Assembly: GCF_039544205.1 (NCBI RefSeq)
Contig: NZ_BAABLF010000006.1
Span: forward strand, 248,001-312,000
DNA: 64,000 bases
Direction: 5' to 3'
DNA from: Ferrimonas gelatinilytica
GTDB lineage: Bacteria > Pseudomonadota > Gammaproteobacteria > Enterobacterales > Shewanellaceae
Positions within the stretch are counted from its first letter, which is position 1, and every line of letters begins with the position of its first letter. Positions 42,152 through 50,700 of this stretch are shown here, in pieces. The notes below the pieces were generated by a model, which was not told the DNA's origin, did not search any database, and saw only the letters and a program-made list of their open reading frames with translations. Position numbers and translations under genes: made by a program.

Positions 42152-42643
42152 ATGACATTAGCTGCTAAAAATGAGCGTCAGTTCGGCGAATTGGAGCCAC
42201 TGGTTTCGACACTCGATTTTGCTCGTTTGAAGTACAAGTACACCGAGACATCAGAGGCGATGATGACACCGCTGCAGTGGGACGCAGCTCAACTCGAGTA
42301 CCAACGTTTTCTTACGCTGAAAATGTTGTATCCGCTGGCGGCATTGGTACCCAGTAAACAGGTGGACGAGATATGGCATGCGCATATCCTCGATACCCGT
42401 GCCTATCGCGACGACTGTGAAAAGCTGTTCGGACGTTTTGTCGACCACTATCCCTACTTCGGGATCTACGGCAAGGACGATCAGAAGGCCCTGCAGGATG
42501 CTTTTGAGCATACCGTTGAGTTGTATGAACGTGAGTTCGGGCAGTATCCACAGCCCCAACGGGATGCGGCTGCTCGCTGCCAAGACCACGCATGTCATGT
42601 GCCGACGAGCTGCGCCTGCCGTACCCCCGAAGCCTGTAAATAA
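42152..42643 (+). CDS. DUF1399 (glycine-rich-domain-like) protein with Cys-rich tail
   Basis: 163 residues. Residues about 55-115 match the short bacterial DUF1399 type: LYPLAALVPSKQVDEIWHAH, then ILDTRAYRDDC and FVDHYPYFGIYG. The His-rich WHAH block may bind metal. The C-terminal 25 residues carry four cysteines (CQDHACHVPTSCACRTPEAC spans five with the last). Strong AAAGGAGAA ribosome site. Function of the family is unknown. Next gene 8 bp downstream. Confidence 0.75.
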   Translation: MTLAAKNERQFGELEPLVSTLDFARLKYKYTETSEAMMTPLQWDAAQLEYQRFLTLKMLYPLAALVPSKQVDEIWHAHILDTRAYRDDCEKLFGRFVDHYPYFGIYGKDDQKALQDAFEHTVELYEREFGQYPQPQRDAAARCQDHACHVPTSCACRTPEACK

Positions 42644-42654
42644 GGAGATTGATG

Positions 42655-42795
42655 ATGGCTAAAAAAGTGAAACCACAAGACAACCAAGCAAACATCCCCA
42701 ACCCCAACAAGGGGACGCCTGGAACCAACCGTCAGTACGATCAGAACCAAGGGAACCGTGGTAAACAGAAGAACCCGAATCAGAAGCCTAGCTAA
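42655..42795 (+). CDS. Tiny Asn/Gln/Lys-rich protein (46 aa)
   Basis: ATG at 42655 (a second ATG lies one codon upstream), after TAAGGAG. The product is 46 residues of low complexity, rich in Asn, Gln, Gly, Lys and Pro (NIPNPNKGTPGTNRQYDQNQ) and probably disordered. It sits 11 bp after the DUF1399 gene and just before a strong terminator, so it closes that operon. Confidence 0.65.
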   Translation: MAKKVKPQDNQANIPNPNKGTPGTNRQYDQNQGNRGKQKNPNQKPS

Positions 42796-42816
42796 GCAGT
42801 GACGGCTGTGATGTTG

Positions 42817-42845
42817 AGGCCCCGTGTTCACGGGGCCTTTTTTTA
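42817..42845 (+). terminator. Terminator of the DUF1399 operon
   Basis: AGGCCCCGTG-TTCA-CGGGGCCT followed by seven T. Confidence 0.92.
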
Positions 42846-42848
42846 ATC

Positions 42849-42863
42849 CCGCTTGTTAGTGCA
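42849..42863 (+). repeat. 15-bp direct repeat, right copy
   Basis: CCGCTTGTTAGTGCA, identical to 41788-41802, immediately after the terminator. It may be the scar of the accessory segment's right border. Confidence 0.7.
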
Positions 42864-42888
42864 CAGGCTTTGTCAGGCAGCATATGTC

Positions 42889-42916
42889 AAACACCCGGCT
42901 ACTGAGCCGGGTGTTT
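42889..42916. terminator. Terminator of the VOC gene
   Basis: Perfect 12-bp stem AAACACCCGGCT-ACTG-AGCCGGGTGTTT, 39 nt beyond the VOC stop on its strand. The T-run is short. Confidence 0.75.
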
Positions 42917-42954
42917 ATGTTTCAGCCGTTGACAGGAGCCGCAAGGCTCACCGG

Positions 42955-43440
42955 TCACTCGTACTCAGAGGCGTAGGTCTCGGCGTAAGAGTGGGAGTAG
43001 AGTTCAAAAAGGTTTCCGAAGGGGTCTTCCAGATACACCATTTTGGCCGGCTTGCTGTCATCTTCCGGGTGGTAACGCATGATATCCATTCTTACCTTGC
43101 CGCCAAACTGCTTGGTTTTTTCAATGACCCCTTCGAAGTCATCGGTTTCCAGGCAGAAGTGGAAGATTCCGATACGGGAGAAATCCACGACATGGCGCTC
43201 CTGGCGCTCTTTCATCTCGAAAAGCTCGACACCGATACCGTCGGTCGTGATCAGGTGTGCAATGTTGAAGCCCTTGAAGCCTTCGCCAAAGACGGCGATG
43301 CACATGCGACCGATGGCAGACTCGCGCTCCTCGACGACTTCGCTTTTCCCCATCACCACCTTAAGTCCCAGCGCTTGGGTATAAAACTCGACGGCTTTAT
43401 CCATGTCGCCAACCATAATGCCTACGTGACTCATCTTCAT
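42955..43440 (-). CDS. VOC-family (glyoxalase/dioxygenase-fold) protein
   Basis: 161 residues from the ATG at 43440, preceded by GGAG. Two beta-alpha-beta-beta-beta modules: MSHVGIMVGDMDKAVEFYTQ at the N-terminus and IFHFCLETDDFEGVIEKTK in the second half, ending VYLEDPFGNLFELYSHS. Metal ligands are His (SHVG), His (FHFC) and Glu (FELY). The substrate (glyoxalase, epimerase or dioxygenase type) cannot be told. First core gene to the right of the accessory region. Confidence 0.85.
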   Translation of the reverse strand: MKMSHVGIMVGDMDKAVEFYTQALGLKVVMGKSEVVEERESAIGRMCIAVFGEGFKGFNIAHLITTDGIGVELFEMKERQERHVVDFSRIGIFHFCLETDDFEGVIEKTKQFGGKVRMDIMRYHPEDDSKPAKMVYLEDPFGNLFELYSHSYAETYASEYE

Positions 43441-43762
43441 AATCTGCTCCAATCTCTCAATGCGTGTGGAATGTTTTCGATGGGCGAGAGTATAGGGCTG
43501 GATATGAATATCGTTAAATTATCATCAGCTATTCATACGATTTCGTCTTGTTATGATGTTGCGTGTCGAGGTGGGACCTGGCTGGCACGGACGCTTAGAA
43601 CCTGACCCCCAAGACGACGCTGTGGCGGGGTTGACTGGGTCATGGGCCCAGAGTGTGTTGAGCAGAGAGTATTTAGGCGGAAGGGCGGCCGACTTTTGAC
43701 ATCGACCCGCGGCCATGCTGCCGGCAAAAGGTCTGGCTCCGGTGGGGCGTTGAGGCGGGATG
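43441..43762. other. Intergenic stretch, no gene seen
   Basis: 322 bp. AT-rich part near 43500-43560 probably carries the VOC promoter. The rest is GC-rich without a supported gene. Confidence 0.5.
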
Positions 43763-44017
43763 TTAAAACCGGCCGAGTCTGGAGTGACGCAGTTGCTCGG
43801 CGGAGATCGGCATAGATTCCGACTTCGACTCCTCTTCAACGGGTGCCTCTGGGGCCGCAAAGGCGGCCATACGACGCTCCCGTTCCCGGGCGGCTCGCTT
43901 CTCCTGCATCTGCATGTACCCCTTGTAGGCCATGCTTGCGATCAGCAACCAGGGCAGGATCTTCACCGGCAGCACCATAACGAGGATCAGGGCGAGAAAA
44001 GAGATGTCGTATTCCAT
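43763..44017 (-). CDS. Small inner-membrane protein
   Basis: 84 residues from the ATG at 44017. One long hydrophobic stretch (about 6-33), possibly two short helices, then a charged cytoplasmic tail with EKRAARERERRM. No known family. The ribosome site is weak, so expression is less certain than for its neighbours. Confidence 0.55.
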   Translation of the reverse strand: MEYDISFLALILVMVLPVKILPWLLIASMAYKGYMQMQEKRAARERERRMAAFAAPEAPVEEESKSESMPISAEQLRHSRLGRF

Positions 44018-44251
44018 ACTGCGGGATCTCGTTAAATAATTGTTGTGGAGGATGGGCGAAGTAATGGAAAAGGTCGCGAATGTCGCGGGATTGTAATTTG
44101 GGGGCGTTATCCTGGTCAACCGCTGCAAACATTGTATTTTTTTGGATTTTTATGGTGTTCGCCAACGGGCGATTAAAAGGGTTAAACTCACTCTAGTCAC
44201 CAGTGAGTGCTGTTTTTGGTTCGACCCGATTGACCGGTGGGAGGATAGGAC

Positions 44252-44734
44252 ATGAGTTTTGAGTTACGGCCAATCGAAGGGGGGGATAACCCCAAGATTG
44301 CGCAGATCATTCGCCAGGCGTTAACCGAGTTTGGCGCGAATCAGCCGGGTTTTGCCTGGTCGGATCCCGAGCTGGATGCCCTCAGCAGCGCTTACAGTGG
44401 TAACGGCAGTCGTTACCTGGTGGTTGAGCGGAAGGGGCAGCTATTGGGCGGAGGTGGAGTGGCCCCTTATCCCTGTCATCTGCCGCGAGTGTGCGAGTTG
44501 CAGAAGATGTACCTTTCTCCGGAAGCTCGCGGTCTCGGAGCGGGTCGCAGTCTGGTGGCGAGGCTGATCCAGTTTGCCCGCAAAAGCGGTTACCAATACT
44601 GCTATTTGGAAACCTTTGGTCCTATGACCCAGGCCCAACAGTTATATCAACGATTGGGGTTTCGCGAACTCGAGGCTCCCTGGGGCAGCAGTGGCCATCC
44701 GGGTTGTGATCGCTGGTACGCCATGCGGTTGTGA
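44252..44734 (+). CDS. GNAT-family N-acetyltransferase
   Basis: 160 residues. Acetyl-CoA binding motif A (ELQKMYLSPEARGLGAGRSL) and motif B (LETFGPMTQAQQLYQRLGF) are clear. GGGAGGA ribosome site. It transfers an acetyl group to an unknown amine. Convergent with the Nudix gene. Confidence 0.9.
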   Translation: MSFELRPIEGGDNPKIAQIIRQALTEFGANQPGFAWSDPELDALSSAYSGNGSRYLVVERKGQLLGGGGVAPYPCHLPRVCELQKMYLSPEARGLGAGRSLVARLIQFARKSGYQYCYLETFGPMTQAQQLYQRLGFRELEAPWGSSGHPGCDRWYAMRL

Positions 44735-44759
44735 TACCCAGTTGCAGCGGTCTCCGGGA

Positions 44760-45233
44760 TTAGCGCCCGTTGGAGGGTGGCAGATAGAAGCGATTTTGCA
44801 AGTAGCAGTGGATGGCACTCTCACTGGCATCAAAGTGCGGCTGGGGCAGAGGTTGGGTGAGGTCATGCCAGATCCAGCCTTCACATTTCTCCGGTTCGCG
44901 ATTGGTTGCGTATTGGGGATCCGACTCCGCCAACTGCGCCAGGAGCGTCACGGACACGCTGTGATACCCCTCCTGCTGAAAGGTTCTCAGGTTGTTGGCG
45001 ACGGACACCACCTTTGGACCGCGGATCATAAGGCCCGCCTCCTCATGCAACTCGCGGATGGCGCACTGCTCGAAGGTCTCTCCCGCCTCCAAATGCCCCC
45101 CGGGGATAGACCAGAAGGGTGCGTGGCTGCCCAAACGTTTACCCAGCAACAGCTTGCCGTCAGGGCGCAAAACGAGGATACCGATGCCAACCTTTGGCCG
45201 GTGGCACTCTGGGACTGGGTTGTTTGGGACCAA
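44760..45233 (-). CDS. Nudix hydrolase (NUDT15-like)
   Basis: 157 residues, TTG start 8 nt after GAGGAG. Complete Nudix box GGHLEAGETFEQCAIRELHE followed by EAGL. The flanking KLLLGKRLGSHAPFWSIPGG is typical of the (d)NTP-diphosphatase NUDT15/MutT-like subgroup. It probably hydrolyses modified or free nucleoside triphosphates; substrate unproven. Confidence 0.88.
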   Translation of the reverse strand: MVPNNPVPECHRPKVGIGILVLRPDGKLLLGKRLGSHAPFWSIPGGHLEAGETFEQCAIRELHEEAGLMIRGPKVVSVANNLRTFQQEGYHSVSVTLLAQLAESDPQYATNREPEKCEGWIWHDLTQPLPQPHFDASESAIHCYLQNRFYLPPSNGR

Positions 45234-45501
45234 AAGGGCGTCTCCTCTTTTCCACGATGCCGGACTGGGACATCGGGTGCGTCGCTGATTTCTGCGGTGT
45301 CAATTATAACTGGAGCCTAAGGCGCAGCGCTTTGTTGCCCCATCCTAGATGGCTGGTGTCCGCCTGGTCTATCTTCACTTTTCTTGGATGCGGGATCACG
45401 GCCGCCGGAACAGTGGCTTGCGTCTTTGTCGCTGCTATCTAGACTATGCGACTTGCTTTCGTATCCGGGCCATAATCGGTCCTAAGTATCAGGAATTCAG
45501 T

Positions 45502-46455
45502 GTGTCCTTATTATCCTCTGAACAGCACCAGCCCCGCTTCCAATGGTCCTTTTTGCACCCGAAATACTGGGGGTTGTGGTTGGCGTTGCTATTTGCCTTG
45601 ATGCTGGCGTTCTGGCCCTACCGATTGCGGGACCGTGTGGCGGCCTTGATAGGTCGTTTCATCGGTCGACGTGCCGGTGGTACCCGTCGGCGGGCCAGGA
45701 TCAATCTTGAGCTCTGTTTTCCGCACTGGGACGCGCAGCGAATCGAGCAGTTGCTGGATGAGATGTTTGAGCGTGCGGCTCAGGTGATCTTCGCCAGCGG
45801 GGTGTTGGCGGTGCGCAGCCCCGCATACCTGGAAAAGCGGATCAAGCTTCGGGGGGAAGAGCAGCTGTTGACCCTGCTTGAACAGAAGCGGCCCGTGGTG
45901 CTGATGGTCCCCCACACTTGGGCGATCGAGTTCCCCGGCGTTCTGCTGACCTCCCGGGGTGTGCCCTGGACCACCATGATGAAACCCAACCCGAACCCTA
46001 TGCTTGACTGGATGATGCTGCTGGGACGAAACCGCTTCCCGGGCAAGATATTTACCCGCAAGCACGGCATCAAGCGGTTGTTGGCGGCGATACGGGAGGG
46101 ACGGCTCGCTTACTACCTGCCGGATCAGGACCATGGGATGGCGAAGAGCGAGTATGTGCGCTTTTTCGGTACGCACAAGGCCACGCTTCCAGGCCTGGGC
46201 ATGATGGTCAAAGCGACTGGAGCTGTGGTGATCCCGCTCTATGCCACCTATGACCCGAAGACGGGTCTTTTTGAAGGGCATATTAGAGCGCCGCTGACGG
46301 ATTTGCTCTCCGGTGATAAGGCCCGTGATGCCCGTCGAATGAACGAGGAACTGGAGGCGATGATCGCCCCCTATCCGGAGCAGTACATGTGGATCCTTAA
46401 GCTGCTCAAGAGCCGCCCCGAAGGGGAGCCTGATCCCTACCGACGTCAGGGTTAG
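45502..46455 (+). CDS. Lipid A acyltransferase (LpxL/LpxM type), paralogue 1
   Basis: 317 residues from a GTG at 45502, 7 nt after AGGA; the frame is open further 5' but the family begins here. Contains the HTWAIEF catalytic HX4E motif, a single N-terminal membrane helix (WGLWLALLFALMLAF), YYLPDQDHGM and the C-terminal YMWILKLLKSRPEGE found in LpxM. It transfers a secondary fatty acyl chain from acyl-ACP to Kdo2-lipid A at the inner membrane. A second paralogue lies 162 bp downstream. Confidence 0.9.
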   Translation: MSLLSSEQHQPRFQWSFLHPKYWGLWLALLFALMLAFWPYRLRDRVAALIGRFIGRRAGGTRRRARINLELCFPHWDAQRIEQLLDEMFERAAQVIFASGVLAVRSPAYLEKRIKLRGEEQLLTLLEQKRPVVLMVPHTWAIEFPGVLLTSRGVPWTTMMKPNPNPMLDWMMLLGRNRFPGKIFTRKHGIKRLLAAIREGRLAYYLPDQDHGMAKSEYVRFFGTHKATLPGLGMMVKATGAVVIPLYATYDPKTGLFEGHIRAPLTDLLSGDKARDARRMNEELEAMIAPYPEQYMWILKLLKSRPEGEPDPYRRQG

Positions 46456-46617
46456 ACCCGTCTCTGCGCGGGGCCGGAGTCCCGTTTGAAAGGCGGTTCA
46501 AGAGGTGTTTCGATGCCGGTCAAACTTTGCTCGCCTGGGTGTTGCCTGTCTGTTGTTGCTCTTGCCCCTGGGGTATGGTGGCAGTCATAAATAAAAGCGA
46601 CACCAGGACGGTGCGAT

Positions 46618-47547
46618 ATGACGCAGGACTCACCTTGTTATCGGGTGGCATTTCATCGGCGCTTGTTGGCGCCACAATATTGGCCCGCCTGGCTGGCGGT
46701 GGGATTCTTGTCCTTGCTGGCCTGGCTACCGCCGAGAGGACGACAGGGCCTGGCCGCCGGTTTACTTATGCTGTGTCGGCCCTTGTGCCGCAAGCCGATG
46801 CGGATCGCCAGGGCAAACCTCGCGGCCTGCTATCCCCAGCTGTCGAGGGAAGAGCGCGAGGCGATGCTGAACCGCTTGCTTCATTGCTTTCTTTCGACTG
46901 CCCTTGGGATGGGGGAGCTGGCGGTGCGAAGCCGTGAGTATTTGTCCGAGCGGATCCAGATCCAGGGCCTGGGGCACCTGCAGCGTGCCCAGGACTCCGG
47001 CAAACCGATCATCTTCCTGGTTCCCCATATGTTCGCGCTGGAGCATGCTGGCGTTGGGCTGACCATGATGGGGCTGCCCATGGTGGGGTTTGTCAAACAT
47101 CACCGCAACCCGGTGTTTAACTGGTTTGCCTGCCGTCAGCGGATCCGCTTTGGCGGCGAGCTGTTTCATCGGGACATGGGGATTGCGACGGTGATCCGAG
47201 CCCTGAAACAGGGCAACAGCCTCTTCTATCTTCCGGACCAGGATCATGGCCCTCGCCAGAGTGAGTTTGCGCCCTTCTTCGGTGCGCAAAAAGCCACCCT
47301 GCCGGTGATCAGCCGCATTGCGCGTTGCAGCGGTGCTGTGATCCTGCCTCTGAGCAGCGGCTACGTCGGTGACCGGGTTCAGATCCGGATCGATCCGGCC
47401 CTCAGTGTCGAATCCCTGGACCGGTATGACGAGGCGCGGGCGCTGAATCAGCAGATGGAGCGGTTGATCAGCCGCCACCCGGACCAGTACATGTGGTTCC
47501 TGAAGCTGCTCAAGACCCGCCCGGAGGGGGAGGCCCGGCTGTATTGA
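46618..47547 (+). CDS. Lipid A acyltransferase (LpxL/LpxM type), paralogue 2
   Basis: 309 residues. HX4E motif in HMFALE, then FYLPDQDHGPRQSEFAPFFG and YMWFLKLLKTRPEGE. Same architecture as the preceding gene and clearly a diverged duplicate: the C-terminal blocks are nearly identical, the N-termini differ. The two may add different secondary acyl chains, as LpxL and LpxM do. Which is which cannot be told from sequence alone. Confidence 0.9.
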   Translation: MTQDSPCYRVAFHRRLLAPQYWPAWLAVGFLSLLAWLPPRGRQGLAAGLLMLCRPLCRKPMRIARANLAACYPQLSREEREAMLNRLLHCFLSTALGMGELAVRSREYLSERIQIQGLGHLQRAQDSGKPIIFLVPHMFALEHAGVGLTMMGLPMVGFVKHHRNPVFNWFACRQRIRFGGELFHRDMGIATVIRALKQGNSLFYLPDQDHGPRQSEFAPFFGAQKATLPVISRIARCSGAVILPLSSGYVGDRVQIRIDPALSVESLDRYDEARALNQQMERLISRHPDQYMWFLKLLKTRPEGEARLY

Positions 47548-47668
47548 TCAGGGCTGTTCGTGCACTGATGCGCGGCGAAAACCGGTGTGGCGCACGGGAA
47601 CGCATTCGTCGCTTTGGCCAGGGGGGAGCGCTGAATGGCTTAGTAGGGGACGCGTTCGAACTCCCGGA

Positions 47669-47962
47669 TCAAATCTCCTCAAAGGTGCGGGCGCCGCAGA
47701 TCAACGCCTCCTTCTGTGCCTTACTCCAGCGCTTGAGTCGATACTCTTTTTTCAGCGCTTCACTGTGAGTGCCGGCAGGGTGTGAGTACGCCAGCGCCAG
47801 GGGACCCTTGCCCCGCAGTGCCCGGGCAGCCAGTCTGCCGCCGCTTTGATGCTCAGAAAAACGGCGCTCGATGTCGGTGGTGATCCCGGCATAGAGGCTT
47901 CCCCTGGCGGTGCGCACCAGGTAGAGCCACCAGGCTTTCGAGGCTTGGATAGGGGCAGTCAT
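47669..47962 (-). CDS. GIY-YIG domain protein (YhbQ-like)
   Basis: 97 residues. WWLYLVRTARGSLYAGITTD, then IERRFSEHQSGGRLAARALRG is the stand-alone GIY-YIG nuclease domain. The usual GIY reads LYL and the YIG reads YAG; the Arg and the Glu (KKEYRLKRWSK) are kept. Members of this small family cut DNA structures weakly or have unknown substrates. Confidence 0.88.
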   Translation of the reverse strand: MTAPIQASKAWWLYLVRTARGSLYAGITTDIERRFSEHQSGGRLAARALRGKGPLALAYSHPAGTHSEALKKEYRLKRWSKAQKEALICGARTFEEI

Positions 47963-48038
47963 TGCAATTAGATTTTTATAGCAAAGAGTTGGCGAGTCAA
48001 TCCTAGAGGCTTTGGCTCGCCTTGGGTAGCGTCACGGC

Positions 48039-49424
48039 TTACTCGGCGCCGCTAAAATCCTGCATTGGTGGCAGGTGAAGGGTGATGCGGGTGCCGCCCA
48101 GTGGCGAGTCGTCGATCACCAGTTGGCCGCCATAGCTGAGGCTGATCTCATGGCAGACCGCCAGGCCAATCCCCTGGCCGGGGTGGCGCTCATCGGCTCG
48201 CTCGCCGCGACGCAGCACACGCTCTCTAAGCTCCGGCTCGATGCCAGGACCATCGTCTTCGACGCTCAGGCGCAGTCTTCCCTCGGCGTATTTGTGCCAT
48301 GAGACCCGAACCTGACCCTCGGCGAAGCGGTAGGCGTTCTCCATCAGGTTGCCGAGAAACTCCATAAGATCAGCGCCCGATCCAGGAAACTTCAGTGAGT
48401 CATCGATGTCGAGTTGGCACTCTAGCGACTTTTCACGGTACACCTTGCCGAGCATCTGCTGCAGTTGCTCGGCGATGGGACGGGTGTCAACCGCCTCCTG
48501 GGCCAGCCCCTGACGCCCCATCACTGCCTTACGCAGTTGGTACTGAATGAGCTGGTCCATCTGGCTGAGCTGGTCGTAAAGTTCTGAACGGCGGCGCTCC
48601 TCAGTGCTGGCGCTATCGTCCATGATCGCCTGGACTGCCGCGAGCCGGGTCTTGAGGCTGTGCGCCAGGTCTTTCATCGCATTGCGGTAGGTTTCATTGC
48701 GCTGCTCGCCCTGCTGCAGCAGATCGTTCAGCGCAGCGCTGATTGCCACCAGCTCTTTGGCTTTCGGATCCCCGAGCCGGCGCCGCTTGCCGCTTTTGAT
48801 CTCTTTGAGCTGCTTGCCCATGGTCTGCAGCGGCTGTATCCCCCAACGAGCACTGCGGGTCAACAGCAGGAAGGCAATGGGCAAAATGAAGAGCAACTGG
48901 ATGTTGGATAGCTGATTGTGTTTGTCCAACAGGGCTTTGGCTTTCATGGCATTACGAACCATGACTATGGTGATGACCCCGGTTTCGGTTTGAAGCGGAA
49001 TAGGGAAAATGTAGAAAAATCGTTCCGGTAACAGCTCCAGCGGCCGAGTGAAGTCGTCGTTATCCATAATCGTTGTCAGTGTGTCGCAGTCGCCAGGCAG
49101 GCGAAGCTTTTTTAGCTTTTCCGATACGAACTGCAGTTCCCCCCCCGCTGAACAGATGGCGAAGAGAATCGTGCCAGGGGGAAAGTTTTGGTCACTCAGC
49201 AGCTTGAGATCCGCTTTTTGTATTCCTGCCTGCTTGAGTTCCTCACTGATAGCCGGAAGTTGACTTGCGACGCTGTTCGCAGCTTGTTGATAGAGCGTGC
49301 GCGCATCATCGGATCGTTGAGCGGCCGTGAGGGCAACTGCGGCCAGGGTGAGAAGGGCCATGCTGGCTCCGATCACCCGGCTAAAAATCGTGGATGGGGT
49401 TTTAGCGTTAGCCATCACTGGCAA
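48039..49424 (-). CDS. phoQ: PhoQ-like sensor histidine kinase
   Basis: 461 residues. Two membrane helices (about 14-34 and 175-193) frame a periplasmic sensor domain. A HAMP-like linker, the dimerisation helix with phospho-acceptor His in DLAHSLKTRLAAVQ, and the ATPase domain with N box (EFLGNLMENAYRF), G1 (VEDDGPGI) and G2 (GQGIGLAVCHEI) follow. The acidic patch of enteric PhoQ is not evident, so the signal may differ. It overlaps phoP by 10 bp. Confidence 0.9.
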   Translation of the reverse strand: MPVMANAKTPSTIFSRVIGASMALLTLAAVALTAAQRSDDARTLYQQAANSVASQLPAISEELKQAGIQKADLKLLSDQNFPPGTILFAICSAGGELQFVSEKLKKLRLPGDCDTLTTIMDNDDFTRPLELLPERFFYIFPIPLQTETGVITIVMVRNAMKAKALLDKHNQLSNIQLLFILPIAFLLLTRSARWGIQPLQTMGKQLKEIKSGKRRRLGDPKAKELVAISAALNDLLQQGEQRNETYRNAMKDLAHSLKTRLAAVQAIMDDSASTEERRRSELYDQLSQMDQLIQYQLRKAVMGRQGLAQEAVDTRPIAEQLQQMLGKVYREKSLECQLDIDDSLKFPGSGADLMEFLGNLMENAYRFAEGQVRVSWHKYAEGRLRLSVEDDGPGIEPELRERVLRRGERADERHPGQGIGLAVCHEISLSYGGQLVIDDSPLGGTRITLHLPPMQDFSGAE

Positions 49425-50089
49425 GCCTGGTTAAACCGGTAACCCTGGCCGCGGATGGTGGCGATGGGGTTATCCATCCCCCCGTTGACCAGCTTTTTGC
49501 GAAGGCGGGAGATCATCACCTCGACGGTGTTGGGGTCGCCTTCTCTGTCCTCATAGAGCACATCGAGAAGGCGCTGTTTGGACACCACCTGCTGGTGGTG
49601 GCGCATCAGGTACTCCAGGATCTGGTACTCGAAGGCGGTGAGCTCCAGCAGCGAGTCGGATAGGGTGACTCGGCGTCCAGAGAGATCCAGCTTCAAAGTG
49701 CCACACTGGATCTCCGGTTTGGTAAAGCCTGCGCTTCGTCGCACCAGGGCATTCATCCGTGCTTCCAGCTCTTCGATACGAAATGGCTTGACCAGGTAGT
49801 CATCGGCGCCGGCGTTGAGCCCTTCGACCTTATCCTGCCAGCTGCTGCGGGCGGTCAGGATCAGGATCGGGAAGGCGTGGTTTTGCTCACGAAGATGGCG
49901 GATAAGGCTGAGTCCACTCTCATCCGGCAGGCCCAGATCGATGACCGCCACATCGATCGGGTAGTTGGCAGCCAGGTAACGGCCCTCTGCTGCAGTTTGG
50001 CTAGCCTGAACCTGATTGCCCATCTCGCTGAGCCTCACCTTAAGGTGATGGCACAGAAGCGGATCATCTTCGATCACTAAAATTTGCAT
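49415..50089 (-). CDS. phoP: PhoP-like response regulator
   Basis: 224 residues from the ATG at 50089, where the usual start MQILVIEDDPLL lies. Receiver domain with Asp in AVIDLGLPDESGLSLIR and Lys in DDYLVKPFRIEE. OmpR-type winged helix with LTAFEYQILEYLM and VEVMISRLRKKL, ending in RGQGYRF. Very close to E. coli PhoP over its whole length. It regulates Mg2+/cation-peptide-type genes elsewhere. The neighbouring lipid A acyltransferases fit an envelope theme. Confidence 0.93.
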   Translation of the reverse strand: MQILVIEDDPLLCHHLKVRLSEMGNQVQASQTAAEGRYLAANYPIDVAVIDLGLPDESGLSLIRHLREQNHAFPILILTARSSWQDKVEGLNAGADDYLVKPFRIEELEARMNALVRRSAGFTKPEIQCGTLKLDLSGRRVTLSDSLLELTAFEYQILEYLMRHHQQVVSKQRLLDVLYEDREGDPNTVEVMISRLRKKLVNGGMDNPIATIRGQGYRFNQACQ

Positions 50090-50223
50090 TAATCCAGACT
50101 CCTCTCTCGTTAACCAATACACACCTGGCGAGGTTTCGCTAAGAGAGAGTTTGCCATAGCAATGGCCTCTGTGCCTGTATCGACGCTGAATTGGCACGAA
50201 TCAGGGTCAGCTCTCAAACATAA

Positions 50224-50239
50224 CTGTTTATTTATACAG
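50224..50239 (+). promoter_or_regulatory. LexA box (SOS operator)
   Basis: CTGTTTATTTATACAG fits the CTG-N10-CAG LexA consensus with AT-rich centre. It lies 50 nt before the YebG gene, an SOS gene in E. coli. Confidence 0.85.
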
Positions 50240-50289
50240 TTTTATTGTTAAGATAACGGCTCTTAACTGAACGATGGACGGGGGCGAAC

Positions 50290-50586
50290 ATGGCGGTGAT
50301 CGTCAAATATGTGGTGGAGCGCAAAGGGGAGGAAGTGATGACCTTTTCCAGTAAGGCGGAAGCCGACGCTTACGATAAGATGTTGGATCTGGCCGATGAC
50401 CTGGCACAGCTTCTGGAGCAGAGCGGTCTGCTGTCAGAGCCGCAGGTGGAGGAGGTGTCACTGCACCTGGCACAAAACAAGGAGGCACTGGCGGCCCTGT
50501 TGAAGGGCAAGAGGGCGGCAAAAGCGCCCACTGCCAAGGAGCCCAAGGCGGCTAAGGAGGAGGCTTCATCCACCAAGGCAGCCTAA
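50290..50586 (+). CDS. yebG: YebG family SOS-induced protein
   Basis: 98 residues: MAVIVKYVVERKGEEVMTFS, a DAYDKMLDLADDLAQLL helix, and a Lys/Ala-rich tail from about residue 72. Matches YebG in length and order. YebG is DNA-damage inducible through LexA; its action is unknown. The LexA box upstream confirms the regulation expected. Confidence 0.93.
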   Translation: MAVIVKYVVERKGEEVMTFSSKAEADAYDKMLDLADDLAQLLEQSGLLSEPQVEEVSLHLAQNKEALAALLKGKRAAKAPTAKEPKAAKEEASSTKAA

Positions 50587-50652
50587 CAATAGCTAAAACC
50601 TTGTCGCTCAAGGGGATGAAAAGTCTTTAAGCGTGACAAGAAGTGAAGAAAC

Positions 50653-50683
50653 AGAAACGCCCCGACCATGGTCGGGGCGTTTC
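50653..50683. terminator. Bidirectional terminator yebG/phasin
   Basis: Perfect palindrome around GACCATGGTC with arms GAAACGCCCC / GGGGCGTTTC and A-rich and T-rich flanks. It serves the convergent yebG and phasin genes. Confidence 0.88.
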
Positions 50684-50700
50684 TATGAGTGCCACCGGAC

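Noticed and set aside
41786..42863. Integron cassette array
   Set aside because: Repeats contain GTTAG but no attC-like fold is apparent, and no integron integrase is in the window.
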